Positions 16,114 to 25,132 of a DNA stretch of 64,000 bases are shown here, piece by piece. Each line of letters starts with the position of its first letter. The first letter of the stretch is position 1. The stretch is from the NCBI RefSeq assembly GCF_003856495.1, contig NZ_CP034118.1, positions 1,158,001 through 1,222,000 on the forward strand, given 5' to 3'. Source of the stretch: Staphylospora marina (GTDB lineage: Bacteria; Bacillota; Bacilli; Thermoactinomycetales; Thermoactinomycetaceae). The notes under the pieces were generated by a model. The model had not been told where the DNA came from. It did not search any database and was given only the letters and a program-made list of their open reading frames with translations. Made by a program: the position numbers and the translations under genes.

Positions 16114-16235
16114 ATTTGATGGCTTGTAAAATATCAAATGGAATCGAATTCTGTCGTTTTTTGCGGTAAAGCGGTTGCACACGTTTGTTTTCTCTGATTC
16201 TCGATTAATATTTACAATATTTTAAATCATGTAAA
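16114..16235 (-). promoter_or_regulatory. AT-rich control region of the peptide operon with two inverted repeats
   Basis: Upstream of the peptide gene, ATTTGAT-N12-ATCAAAT (16114-16139) and TTTACA-N13-TGTAAA (16211-16235). A TTGATA-17 bp-TATTCA on the minus strand at the first repeat is a weak sigma-A-like promoter. The AT content contrasts with the GC-rich genes. The rest of 16059-16284 shows nothing else. Confidence 0.4.
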
Positions 16236-16284
16236 AACTGGTACTCGGTTGGAGTTATGGGAAATGGTACCGTTTTCAAAGGAC

Positions 16285-16313
16285 AAAGGCTTCCGGTCAT
16301 CCCGGAAGCCTTT
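16285..16313. terminator. Terminator downstream of the amylopullulanase-like gene
   Basis: 12-bp stem AAAGGCTTCCGG / CCGGAAGCCTTT with a TCATC loop. It is 108 bp after the minus-strand gene stop. The plus-strand side has TTTGTGTTGTTTTTTC, so it could stop transcription both ways. Confidence 0.7.
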
Positions 16314-16420
16314 GTGTTGTTTTTTCGCGGGGGTTCTTTTTCCGGCGACCCGGAGAGCCGTGTGACATGGCTTCCATTCGGATCGCGGCAAGGGCATCGT
16401 GGCAAGGGCGCGGGAAACGG

Positions 16421-19400
16421 TCACTCCCTGATCAGCGTCAGGGTGATTTCCCGGGTGGCTTTGGCGATCGCTTCACCGTCGTTTTTGAAAATGGCGGATT
16501 TGTTTTCTTCCGAAGGTTCGACGCGAATGCGGATGGTGTTGGAACCGGGATTCAAGCTGACCGGATGGGAGAAGCTCATGTCGTCCTGAATGCTGACGCG
16601 CTGTCCGTTGATGGTGAGCACCCCTTCCTTGATCGCGTTGCCGGACAGCGTGACGGTTTCTTGCGAGACGGTTTGGCCGTCGGTGTGCGAGGTGATCACC
16701 ACCGGCATGTCAATCCAGCGCAAGATGCGGTCTTCCACTACCATGCGGTTGCCGCCCTGGTTGGTGACGGTGATGTTCAGATCGGTCCCGATCGCGCCGT
16801 ATCCGTACAGGCTGACATCATCATCATCCGGGATGTGCGGGGTGTGGTCCGCAAGACCTTCCTGGTCCCAGGTGCCGTTTTTGACATATTTGTAGGTGAT
16901 CGTTTCTCCTTCCGGGATTTCCGTGGTGAACGTGTAATCCGGAGAGACCGCTCCGGCGCGGGTCATTTCCCAAGCCCCCGTGTTCCAGCCGTTGCGGCTG
17001 TTCGGAATGGTCAGCTTCACGTTTTGCGGTGTGTAGTCGGGAACCCGAACCTTGAACGTGACCTGGACCATCACCAAGTCCGGAGTGACGGACACTTCAT
17101 CCGACACGATCGCATTTCCCCATCGATCATACACTTTCACCCGGTACCGGTAAGCGGTTCCGTTGGACACATCCAAATCCCTGAAAGTGGTCTGCTGCGG
17201 GTCCCAAAGACGTGCGATCTCCTTTCCGTTTCGCAGAATCACGGTAAGAAACGGATCGCGGGGATGGATGAGCGTCCACGCAAGACTGACCTGTCCGGAC
17301 TCCTGCTGCGGTTGGCGGAGATTCACGCCGTCGGCGGGAGGATCGGAATCATCTCCCTTGTGATAGGTGACCGTTCGGGTTTCACCGGTTTTCCAAGTCC
17401 GTCCCGAATCGCTGGAAAAAGCAAACCGCAATGTGTACTCACCCGGTTCGAGGGGAACGAAGGAGGCCGAGAAGAAGCCCGCGTTCCCGCTCTGGCCGGC
17501 ATATGCCGCTTCCGCCTGTGTCCATTCCGAAGATCCGGGGACTTGGATTTCCAGCCGGGCCGTGATTCCTTCTTCCAGATCACGAGGCGTCGCATTGTCC
17601 ACCACAAGCTCGGCCGTCACGGTTTGGGGCTTGGACAGGTCCAGCACTCCGCCGGCAAGATCTCCCGTCAACCGGATGGTGTGATTGCCGGAGGTGAGCG
17701 GAATGTGCGGGACGGCGGAGATGGTCGTTTTGTCCGATTCGTTGCCCCGTGCGTCAACGGCGGTGACGGCAAATTCGTACTTGCGGCCGTTGTCCAGCTG
17801 CTTCAAGGTGATGCTCCGGTTCTTGGTGACGGCCACCTCCTGGTAAAGTCCGCCGCTGACGGTGGTGACATACACCTTGTATTTCGGCGCCGAACCTTTC
17901 CAGCTGAGGGTCACTTCTCCGTTTCCTTCCCGGACGTTCAGGTCCTTCACGGGGCGGGGAGGTTGGGTGACGTGATCGGCGATCCACAACTGTCCGGCGA
18001 GCGGCGGCAGGGTGAGCCGGATCTCGCCGTTATTTACGGTCGTATGGGAACCGGTCGACAGTCGGTCTTTGAAACGGGTGCCGTTTCCGGCGAACTTTTG
18101 CATGTCGATCATGATCGTTTGCGTCGTCGATCCGCGGTTGACGGCGACGATGGCAGCCTGACCGTCCCGTTTTCGTCCGATCACCAGAATGTCGCCGGAT
18201 GCATGCAAGATGCGGGTATCGCCCAGAGCGAGCAGGGATTGGAACTGCTTTCGAATTTGTCCCAGCTGTCGGTAGTGGGCGAGCAGGTCCCGGTGTTCAT
18301 TGCCCCAGGGATAGGGGCGCCGGTCATCGGGATCTTTGGAACCCGTCAATCCCGCTTCATCCCCGTAGTAGATCGTGGGAGCACCGGCAAAGCCCATTTG
18401 CAGGAGAGAGGCCAGTTTCATCCGGCGAATGCCCAGCTCATGGTTGTACTTGGGATCATCTTCCGCCCGTTCATGGGAATCGGTGCCTCCTCCGAGCAGG
18501 AACACCGCCCGGGCCGTGTCATGTGAACCGATCAGATTCATCATGGCATGCCATGATTCGGAGGGATAATCCTCCCGAATCGCTTCAAGCTGTTCGGCCA
18601 CCTTTTCTGCATGTCCGTTTCTGAGCAAATCCAACACGGCATCGCGGAACCGGTAGTTCATCACGGAGTCGAACAGATCCCCGAGAAGATACTTGGAGGC
18701 ATCGTCCCAGATCTCGCCGAGGATGATCGGATCGGTCTTTTTCTCCTTTTTCAATTCCTTGCGGAACTCCCGCCAAAATTCCGGATCCACCTCGTTGGCC
18801 ACGTCCAGTCTCCAGCCGGAAGCGCCGCGTTTCAGCCAGGTTTTGGCGACGGAATCTTTGGCGTACATGATGTAGTTCGCAAAAGACCGGTTGTTCAGCT
18901 CCGACGGGTGATCCGTTGCATCCCCGGGCACGGAGGCGATCTCCGGCAGAGAATCGAATCCCCACCAGGCTTGGTATTTGTACACGCCGTTTTCTTTCCG
19001 GTTTTCGATGCGGAACCAGTTGTGGAAGCCGTAAGGGCTGAATTCCTGCCCTTCGGCGCGGAGCTGTTGTTCGACGCGTTTTTTGGCTTCCTCTTCGGGC
19101 ATGCCGGTATTGACCAGGTCATAGACCCGGGACCAGTATTCGTAGGCACCCACCGTTTTGTACTTGCCGTACCGGTCAAAATAAATCGAATCATCTCCGA
19201 CATGGTTGAACACGCCGTCCAGAATCAAGCGCATGCCGCGCTTTTTCAGTTCCTTGACAAATGCGTTGAATTCTTCCGGAGTGCCGAACATCGGGTCGAT
19301 TTGCGTGTAGTCGGTGGCGTCGTATTTGTGGTTGGAAGCGGCGTGGGCGATCGGATTGAGATAGAGCACGTTGACACCCAGCGATTGCAAATAATCCAAC

Positions 19401-20731
19401 TTTTTGCGGATGCCTTCGATGTCTCCGCCGAAAAAGTCGTTGCTCCAGATTCCGTCTCCGTCATATCCTTCACGGTCCGCCAGCCGGGGATTGTCCGGAA
19501 GGCTGTCCCAGGACCGGAGTTCGATCGGTTCCGAACCGCGGGCATTGTTTTTGGCCCGGTCATTGGACGGATTGCCGTTGAAGAAGCGGTCGGGGAAGAT
19601 CTGATATATTACGGCGTTTTTCATCCAGTCCGGCGTTCGATAGGAAGGGTCAAAGACCGTCAGTTGGAACAGTGCGGCGTGACTGTCGGCGGGCTGTCCC
19701 GTGCGGCCTTGATCGGCGTCTTCGCCGTATTCTTTCACCGCATCTCCGTCACGCACGATGAATTTGTAACCCCATACGCCCTTTTCCTCCGGCTTCACCA
19801 CGGCTTCCCAGAAATCGACCGGCATTCCGTCCACTTCGGCCCATCCCGCTTTGGTCATGTCGACGAGCTTGCTGTTGCCGGTGGTCTGGTTGCGGAGCAG
19901 CAACCGGGCATGGGTCAGGTCCCCTTTCTTGGCCCGCAACCGGATCCGTACGCTTTTGCCTGCTTCAACGGCGCCGAACGGGGAGCGATAGAGGGGATCC
20001 CAGGTGTCGTGGTACAGGGCGGATGCGGTGACGGAACCGTCGGGAACACCGGGATCATAGTCGGTATACACCGCTTTGGTTGCGTAATGGAAGAAGAAGG
20101 TGATCCTGCTTTCCGACAGCACGTTCAGCACGAAGTTTTCCGCCGGATAGGAGGGAGCGGACCAGTTGTTGCCCAGCACCACCTTGAATTGGTGGGTTCC
20201 TTTGGGAACATCGGCCGTCAGCGTGTATATTCCGTCACGGTCGGGGTCTTCCATGAGCGCGGTGGATTCCTCCGGAGACCAGTCTCTTCCGGCACCGATG
20301 TCGGGCTGCAGGTCGCCGACGATGCGGGGTTTGCGTTCGTCGGGCAACGGAACATGAACGGTCACGATCCGTGTGTTGTCGTTATAGGCAAACGTGACTT
20401 CGGAGGGCCATTCCAGGATCAGTTTGTAATTGGCGCCGCCCGCTTCACCGCCGATTCCGTAGTTTTCGTCCCACGATCCGTTCACCGCGATCTTGTATTC
20501 ATAGGTTCCCGCGGGAAGGGAGGCGCGGAGTTCATACTTGCCGTCTCCTTTGGGAGTCATCACGGTGGCGGGATCGGCCGGATTCCACTCTTCTTCTCCG
20601 CCCAGTTCATCCTGCAGATTTCCGACCAGCGTGATGGTTCTGCCGTCGGCAAGGGCAGGTTCGGTCAAGCTGAATGAAACCGTTTGCACAAACAGCGAAA
20701 ACAAACACAGCCATGTGAAAAAACGCCTCAT
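16421..20731 (-). CDS. Secreted multidomain alpha-amylase/pullulanase (GH13)
   Basis: 1436 aa with a signal peptide (about 1-29, ending TEPALADG). In order: two pullulanase-type starch-binding repeats (TITLVGNLQDELGGEEEWNP at ~33 and PRIVGDLQPDIGAGRDWSPE at ~135), an N-terminal amylase domain (~230-350), the GH13 barrel (~370-830), two fibronectin-type III-like modules with a carbohydrate-binding region between, and a CBM20-like C-terminus. The GH13 residues are intact: region I DGVFNH, nucleophile D643 in GWRLDVANE, acid/base E673 in GEIW, D738 in IGSHD. This is the architecture of thermophile amylopullulanases that cut alpha-1,4 and alpha-1,6 bonds of starch outside the cell. A cre-like site lies in the promoter. 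It is an insertion relative to the Bacillus backbone. Confidence 0.9.
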   Translation of the reverse strand: MRRFFTWLCLFSLFVQTVSFSLTEPALADGRTITLVGNLQDELGGEEEWNPADPATVMTPKGDGKYELRASLPAGTYEYKIAVNGSWDENYGIGGEAGGANYKLILEWPSEVTFAYNDNTRIVTVHVPLPDERKPRIVGDLQPDIGAGRDWSPEESTALMEDPDRDGIYTLTADVPKGTHQFKVVLGNNWSAPSYPAENFVLNVLSESRITFFFHYATKAVYTDYDPGVPDGSVTASALYHDTWDPLYRSPFGAVEAGKSVRIRLRAKKGDLTHARLLLRNQTTGNSKLVDMTKAGWAEVDGMPVDFWEAVVKPEEKGVWGYKFIVRDGDAVKEYGEDADQGRTGQPADSHAALFQLTVFDPSYRTPDWMKNAVIYQIFPDRFFNGNPSNDRAKNNARGSEPIELRSWDSLPDNPRLADREGYDGDGIWSNDFFGGDIEGIRKKLDYLQSLGVNVLYLNPIAHAASNHKYDATDYTQIDPMFGTPEEFNAFVKELKKRGMRLILDGVFNHVGDDSIYFDRYGKYKTVGAYEYWSRVYDLVNTGMPEEEAKKRVEQQLRAEGQEFSPYGFHNWFRIENRKENGVYKYQAWWGFDSLPEIASVPGDATDHPSELNNRSFANYIMYAKDSVAKTWLKRGASGWRLDVANEVDPEFWREFRKELKKEKKTDPIILGEIWDDASKYLLGDLFDSVMNYRFRDAVLDLLRNGHAEKVAEQLEAIREDYPSESWHAMMNLIGSHDTARAVFLLGGGTDSHERAEDDPKYNHELGIRRMKLASLLQMGFAGAPTIYYGDEAGLTGSKDPDDRRPYPWGNEHRDLLAHYRQLGQIRKQFQSLLALGDTRILHASGDILVIGRKRDGQAAIVAVNRGSTTQTIMIDMQKFAGNGTRFKDRLSTGSHTTVNNGEIRLTLPPLAGQLWIADHVTQPPRPVKDLNVREGNGEVTLSWKGSAPKYKVYVTTVSGGLYQEVAVTKNRSITLKQLDNGRKYEFAVTAVDARGNESDKTTISAVPHIPLTSGNHTIRLTGDLAGGVLDLSKPQTVTAELVVDNATPRDLEEGITARLEIQVPGSSEWTQAEAAYAGQSGNAGFFSASFVPLEPGEYTLRFAFSSDSGRTWKTGETRTVTYHKGDDSDPPADGVNLRQPQQESGQVSLAWTLIHPRDPFLTVILRNGKEIARLWDPQQTTFRDLDVSNGTAYRYRVKVYDRWGNAIVSDEVSVTPDLVMVQVTFKVRVPDYTPQNVKLTIPNSRNGWNTGAWEMTRAGAVSPDYTFTTEIPEGETITYKYVKNGTWDQEGLADHTPHIPDDDDVSLYGYGAIGTDLNITVTNQGGNRMVVEDRILRWIDMPVVITSHTDGQTVSQETVTLSGNAIKEGVLTINGQRVSIQDDMSFSHPVSLNPGSNTIRIRVEPSEENKSAIFKNDGEAIAKATREITLTLIRE

Positions 20732-20765
20732 GAAGAAAACAGATCCTCCTTTCAGTCTTTGAAAA

Positions 20766-20779
20766 TGAAATCGGTTGCG
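20766..20779 (-). promoter_or_regulatory. cre-like box in the amylopullulanase promoter
   Basis: TGAAATCGGTTGCG differs from the CcpA consensus (TGWAANCGNTNWCA) at two positions. It lies 35 bp before the ATG, between an AT-rich promoter region (20785-20830) and the AAGGAGG ribosome binding site. Catabolite repression of a starch enzyme would be expected. Confidence 0.4.
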
Positions 20780-21009
20780 CTATACAATTCTGTTATATCA
20801 TAATGTAATGATTCTTATAAATAGTTTTGTCGTCGGTGGTCTTCGCGGATGGCACACGGCTTGAAAACTCTTCGGAATGAAGCGCGCACGGTGGGGATGC
20901 GTCATCACGCATTCATCGGTCATCTTTCCCGTCTATGAACGAAAGACATATGGAAGAAAGGAGATTCATATGATGAAGGGACAAGCGTGAACAGAAGGAG
21001 GAAAACGGG

Positions 21010-21669
21010 ATGAGACGGAACGCTTGGGCCAAAATGGTCGGGCAACACGTGGAGAGCCTGAAATCCCAGTATCTGTTTGTTTCCGTGTTGTTTTTGATGG
21101 GAGTGATCTTCGGCGCGGTGATCGTCAACAGTTTGGATCCCGCGCAAAAGGAAGGGTTGCTCGGCTACCTGAGTCACTTTTTCGAAGGACTGGTCAGGGA
21201 TTCCATCGCCGAATCGGGAGTTGCATTCCAGCATTCGTTCGGCGATCATTTGAAAACGGTGGGGTTGATGTGGATTCTGGGGTTGTCGGTGATCGGCATT
21301 CCGGTGCTCTTGCTTCTGATCTTTCTCAAGGGGCTGGTGATCGGTTTCACGGTGGGGTTTCTGGTGAATCAGCTTGCCTGGGAAGGCTTGTGGTTTTCCT
21401 TTGTGGCGGTGGTTCCCCAAAACCTGCTGGTGATTCCCGCGATGATCATCATTGCGGTGGCGGGCCTCCGATTTTCGACGGTGCTGGTCAAGAACCGGTT
21501 GATCCATCACCGGGGAGCCATTTACCCTGAATTCGTCTCTTTCTCTCTGCTGGTCACGTCCATGGCGGCGGTTCTTCTGTTCTCTTCCCTGTTCGAAGCG
21601 TACGTTTCACCGGTCATGATGAAAAGCGTGGTACCGGACGTGGAAACGGTTCGCGCATTGATCCGGTGA
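21010..21669 (+). CDS. spoIIM: Stage II sporulation protein M
   Basis: 219 aa, five to six membrane helices, normal length. SpoIIM is the scaffold of the SpoIIDMP peptidoglycan machine that drives engulfment in the mother cell. The family pattern is visible in LFLMGVIFGAVIVNSL, FLKGLVIGFTVGFLV and FVAVVPQNLLVIPAM. RBS GAAGGAGGAAAACGGG precedes the ATG. Its place between the endoQ gene and fur matches Bacillus, apart from the hut-to-amylase block inserted before it. Two overlapping mini-ORFs (20935-20973 and 20970-20990) precede it, the second with AAAGGAG. Confidence 0.93.
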   Translation: MRRNAWAKMVGQHVESLKSQYLFVSVLFLMGVIFGAVIVNSLDPAQKEGLLGYLSHFFEGLVRDSIAESGVAFQHSFGDHLKTVGLMWILGLSVIGIPVLLLLIFLKGLVIGFTVGFLVNQLAWEGLWFSFVAVVPQNLLVIPAMIIIAVAGLRFSTVLVKNRLIHHRGAIYPEFVSFSLLVTSMAAVLLFSSLFEAYVSPVMMKSVVPDVETVRALIR

Positions 21670-21705
21670 ACCTGTCAACCTTGGAAAAATGGAATGATTC
21701 TCACC

Positions 21706-21756
21706 TGATAGTGTCTATCATTTGGTTTGACTTGCCCCTCTTTCCTCCCATATAAT
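21706..21756 (+). promoter_or_regulatory. fur promoter with a Fur/PerR-like box
   Basis: TTGACT (21727-21732), 18 bp, TATAAT (21751-21756). Immediately upstream lies TGATAGTGTCTATCA (21706-21720), which matches the 7-1-7 TGATAATNATTATCA family at 11 of 14 defined positions. The position suggests control of fur by itself or by PerR. Confidence 0.6.
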
Positions 21757-21786
21757 GTTTTCAGACAGAGCAGGGGGGTGTCATTG

Positions 21787-22266
21787 GTGGAAGATCGGGT
21801 CAATCAAATCAAACAAATGCTTTCCTCCCACAACTACAAATTGACCCCCCAACGGGAAGCGACGGTCCGAGTGCTTTTGGAGAACGAAGAAGCCCATCTG
21901 AGCGCGGAGGATGTCTACCTGTTGGTCAAGGAGAAGGCGCCGGAGATCGGGCTGGCCACGGTGTACCGGACACTGGAGCTCCTTTCCGATCTGCGGATCA
22001 TCCACAAACTCAATTTCGGGGACGGCGTGACCCGATACGAGTTTCGGGCGGAAGGCGCGGAGCACCATCATCACCATCTGATCTGCCTGCACTGCGGAAC
22101 GGTTGATGAAATCATGGAAGATCTTTTGGGTCCGATCGAAGAACGGGTGGAAAAGGAATTCGACTTTCAAATCGTGGATCATCGCCTGACATTCCACGGG
22201 ATCTGCTACCGATGCAAGGGAAAGGTGACGGATCACGGAAAACTGGCGGGCTCCAAGGTGACGTAA
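21787..22266 (+). CDS. fur: Ferric uptake regulator Fur
   Basis: 159 aa from GTG (the TTG one codon earlier is possible), RBS AGGGGGG. The DNA-binding half [33 protein letters not shown]-type segment is nearly the B. subtilis Fur sequence. The metal sites are HHHHH at ~90-94, CLHCG (zinc) and the C-terminal CYRCKGK (zinc). It represses iron uptake genes when Fe(II) is bound. Gene order spoIIM-fur as in Bacillus. The stop overlaps the terminator. Confidence 0.95.
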   Translation: MEDRVNQIKQMLSSHNYKLTPQREATVRVLLENEEAHLSAEDVYLLVKEKAPEIGLATVYRTLELLSDLRIIHKLNFGDGVTRYEFRAEGAEHHHHHLICLHCGTVDEIMEDLLGPIEERVEKEFDFQIVDHRLTFHGICYRCKGKVTDHGKLAGSKVT

Positions 22267-22296
22267 GATTCGGGAACCGGATCTTGCGTCTTTTTT
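22261..22296 (+). terminator. Terminator of fur
   Basis: Stem ACGTAAGAT / ATCTTGCGT (one mismatch), loop TCGGGAACCGG, then CTTTTTT. Confidence 0.75.
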
Positions 22297-22367
22297 GTTT
22301 TAAAAAGATCTTTGAACAGCAAGCTAAGAATGTTATGATATGGTTGGTTCAAGGAGGGAGTTGCATC

Positions 22368-23489
22368 ATGATCATCGGTGTGCCGAAAGAGATCAAAAAC
22401 AACGAAAACCGCGTGGCCATCACTCCCGCGGGGGTGGATGCGCTGATCCAAGCGGGGCACGAAGTCATCATAGAGACGGGAGCCGGTATTGGAAGCGGTT
22501 TCACGGACGAGCAGTATGAAAAGCATGGAGCCCGTATCATGCCGTCCGCGGCCGAAACCTGGCAAAACGCGGAAATGATTCTGAAAGTCAAAGAGCCGCA
22601 ACCGTCCGAATATCAGTACTTCCGCAAGGATCTCATCCTGTTTACCTATCTCCATCTGGCCGCGGAGCCTGAATTGACCCGCGCCTTGATGGACTCGGGC
22701 GTGGCGGCCATCGCATACGAGACGATTCAGCTCGACAACGGAGCCCTGCCGCTTCTCACCCCGATGAGTGAAGTGGCCGGCCGGATGTCCGTGCAGATCG
22801 GTGCGCAGTTCCTGGAGAAATCCAAGGGCGGCAAAGGCGTGCTGTTGGGCGGCGTTCCGGGAGTCCTGCCGGGCGAAGTGGTCATCATCGGCGGCGGCGT
22901 GGTGGGAACCAACGCGGCGAAAATGGCCATGGGCCTGGGGGCCAACGTCACGTTGCTGGACGTGAATCCGGATCGTCTGCGTCAGCTGGAGGACCTGTTC
23001 GGCGGCCGCTTGCGCACGCTGATGTCCAACAGCTACAACATTGCGGAATCCGTGAAAAAAGCGGACTTGCTCATCGGTGCCGTTTTGATCCCGGGTCGTC
23101 GCGCTCCGCGTCTGGTGACGGAGGAAATGGTCAAGGCCATGCAACCGGGTTCGGTGATCGTCGACGTGGCCATCGACCAAGGCGGTTCCATCGAGACGAT
23201 TGACCGTGTGACGACGCACAGCGATCCCACCTATGTGAAACACGGCGTGGTTCATTACTCCGTCGCCAACATGCCGGGTGCCGTGCCGCGCACGTCCACC
23301 ATTGCCCTGACCAACGTGACCATTCCGTATGCCGTCCGGATCGCCTCGAAAGGTCTGGAGAAGGCCGTGGCGGAAGACCGCGCGTTGGCGCGTGGCGTCA
23401 ACGTGTACAAGGGAGCGGTTACATATCAGGCCGTGGCCGAGAGCCTGGGGCTTGAATATGTGGATCTGCAAACCGTCATGAACGCTTGA
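22368..23489 (+). CDS. ald: Alanine dehydrogenase
   Basis: 373 aa; the start ATG has AAGGAGGGAG 8 nt upstream. Hallmarks: [17 protein letters not shown] at the N-terminus with the pyruvate-binding Arg15, LKVKEPQ with catalytic Lys, catalytic His in FTYLHLA, and the NAD-binding [13 protein letters not shown] near 173-185. Catalyses L-alanine + NAD+ + water to pyruvate + ammonia, used in sporulation and for the spore germinant alanine. It is inserted between fur and yqzK compared with B. subtilis. Confidence 0.97.
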   Translation: MIIGVPKEIKNNENRVAITPAGVDALIQAGHEVIIETGAGIGSGFTDEQYEKHGARIMPSAAETWQNAEMILKVKEPQPSEYQYFRKDLILFTYLHLAAEPELTRALMDSGVAAIAYETIQLDNGALPLLTPMSEVAGRMSVQIGAQFLEKSKGGKGVLLGGVPGVLPGEVVIIGGGVVGTNAAKMAMGLGANVTLLDVNPDRLRQLEDLFGGRLRTLMSNSYNIAESVKKADLLIGAVLIPGRRAPRLVTEEMVKAMQPGSVIVDVAIDQGGSIETIDRVTTHSDPTYVKHGVVHYSVANMPGAVPRTSTIALTNVTIPYAVRIASKGLEKAVAEDRALARGVNVYKGAVTYQAVAESLGLEYVDLQTVMNA

Positions 23490-23491
23490 TC

Positions 23492-23536
23492 ATTCCGGGC
23501 GTTTTATCCGGAATATGCGAACGCCCTTTGCCATAA
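23492..23536 (+). terminator. Possible weak terminator after ald
   Basis: Two overlapping inverted repeats, ATTCCGG / CCGGAAT and GGGCGTT / AACGCCC, with only TTTG after the second. They exclude each other, so this may be a structural element rather than a clean stop. Confidence 0.3.
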
Positions 23537-23576
23537 GGTTGTACCATGAAACATCCGTGGGCAAAGGGCGATTCGC

Positions 23577-23822
23577 ATGATCATTTCGCTGAGAAGGATC
23601 AGGAGCTGGCTTCGGTTCCTGTTTCTGTTCGTTCTGTTCACATTGCTTCTATATCAATTGTTCCGGTTCGTTTCACCGTTGTTTGAACCGGATTACATGT
23701 ACAGGGAACCTTCCGGAGGCGCGATCAAAGTGTTTGCCCATCAAGGAGACGGGGAACATCGGAGAACGCTGACGGAAGAGATCGCCGGGCGCTTGTTTCT
23801 CTTTTATCGCATCGGGGAATGA
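23577..23822 (+). CDS. yqzK: DUF4227 family membrane-anchored protein (YqzK)
   Basis: 81 aa. A single N-terminal membrane helix (LRFLFLFVLFTLLLYQLF, about 12-29), then YREPSGGAIKVFA, which matches the DUF4227/YqzK pattern (EPxGxAVKV), and a helical tail. The function is unknown. In B. subtilis yqzK sits between fur and xerD; here xerD is missing and deoB follows directly. No good ribosome binding site is seen except AAAGGG. Confidence 0.75.
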   Translation: MIISLRRIRSWLRFLFLFVLFTLLLYQLFRFVSPLFEPDYMYREPSGGAIKVFAHQGDGEHRRTLTEEIAGRLFLFYRIGE

Positions 23823-23884
23823 AAGAATGAAAACAAGCTGTTGAGGCGCTCTTTTTTTTTCCTGTTTTTTCGGGAGGTGAGTGT

Positions 23885-25069
23885 GTGATGAAACGGTTTT
23901 CGCGAATCGCGTTGATCGTGCTCGACAGCGTGGGCATCGGTGAGTTGCCGGATGCCGCCCTTTATGGTGACGTCGGAACCCACACGTTGGGAAACACGGC
24001 CCGGCATCGGGGCGGGCTGAAACTTCCGCATCTTCAACGGCTCGGTCTGGGGAACATCGTTCCCGTCGAAGGCGTTCATCCGGTGGATGGACCGGAAGCC
24101 CATTACGGCAAAATGGCCGAGATCTCCAAGGGAAAAGACACCACCACCGGTCACTGGGAATTGATGGGGATTGAAACGGACAAGCCGTTCAAAACCTGGC
24201 CCGAAGGGTTTCCCGCGGAACTGATCGAAGTGTTCGAGCGGAGAACCGGACGGAAAGTGATCGGCAACAAACCGGCGTCCGGGACGGAGATCATCAAAGA
24301 GCTGGGCGAAGAGCACATGAAGACCGGTGCGCTGATCGTTTACACTTCGGCGGACAGCGTGTTTCAAATTGCCGCTCACGAAGAAGTGGTGCCGCTTGAT
24401 GAGCTGTACCGCATCTGTGAAATCGCCAGGGAGCTCACGCTCGATGAGCGGTATTCGGTGGTACGGGTCATCGCCAGACCGTTTGTCGGAGAGCCCGGCC
24501 ATTTCGTGCGAACGGCCAACAGGCGGGATTATTCGGTCAAACCGCCCGCCAAAACGGTGCTCAACGCTCTGGCGGAGATCGGCAAGGACGTGATCGGCAT
24601 CGGAAAGATTTCGGATATTTATGCGGGGGAAGGAATCACCCGTTCCATCTCTTCCAAATCCAACATGGACGGCGTGGACAAGTTGCTGGACGTGCTGAAT
24701 ACGGACTTTGACGGGTTGGCATTTCTGAATTTGGTCGATTTTGATGCCAAATACGGTCACCGACGCGACCCCGACGGGTATGCCCGGGCGCTGGAAGAGT
24801 TTGATGCGCGGGTGCCGGAAATTTTGGACGCGCTGGGGGACGATGATCTGCTCATCATCACTGCCGATCACGGCAACGATCCCACTCACCACGGAACCGA
24901 CCACACCCGGGAATACGTTCCGTTGCTGGTTTGGTCACACGCTTTGTCCCGTCCCGGGAACTTCCTCGGCGTCCGCGGCACCTTTGCCGATGTGGGCGCG
25001 ACGGTGGCGGAAAATTTCGGTGCCGCCATGCCGGTGATCGGCCGAAGCTTTTTGGGAGAGTTGCGTTGA
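23885..25069 (+). CDS. deoB: Phosphopentomutase
   Basis: 394 aa (GTG; the next codon ATG at 23888 is an alternative with the same GGGAGGTGAG site). It interconverts ribose- or deoxyribose-1-phosphate and 5-phosphate. Alkaline-phosphatase-fold metal sites are seen: [15 protein letters not shown], the phosphothreonine segment [14 protein letters not shown], and the C-terminal [24 protein letters not shown]-type metal triad. First gene of deoB-punA-punA2-pdp; it links the phosphorylases to the pentose phosphate pathway. Confidence 0.96.
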   Translation: MMKRFSRIALIVLDSVGIGELPDAALYGDVGTHTLGNTARHRGGLKLPHLQRLGLGNIVPVEGVHPVDGPEAHYGKMAEISKGKDTTTGHWELMGIETDKPFKTWPEGFPAELIEVFERRTGRKVIGNKPASGTEIIKELGEEHMKTGALIVYTSADSVFQIAAHEEVVPLDELYRICEIARELTLDERYSVVRVIARPFVGEPGHFVRTANRRDYSVKPPAKTVLNALAEIGKDVIGIGKISDIYAGEGITRSISSKSNMDGVDKLLDVLNTDFDGLAFLNLVDFDAKYGHRRDPDGYARALEEFDARVPEILDALGDDDLLIITADHGNDPTHHGTDHTREYVPLLVWSHALSRPGNFLGVRGTFADVGATVAENFGAAMPVIGRSFLGELR

Positions 25070-25132
25070 ACGCATGATTCGGACTTGTTTCTCGACTTGG
25101 ATGGATTCCGCTTGTTGAAAGGAGAGATTGGC

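Noticed and set aside
16367-20677. Plus-strand frames of 719 and 688 codons
   Set aside because: Antisense to the amylopullulanase gene; no ribosome binding sites or domains.
21787-22266. His-run in Fur as a tag or assembly artefact
   Set aside because: Consecutive histidines at this place are the natural metal site of bacillar Fur proteins.
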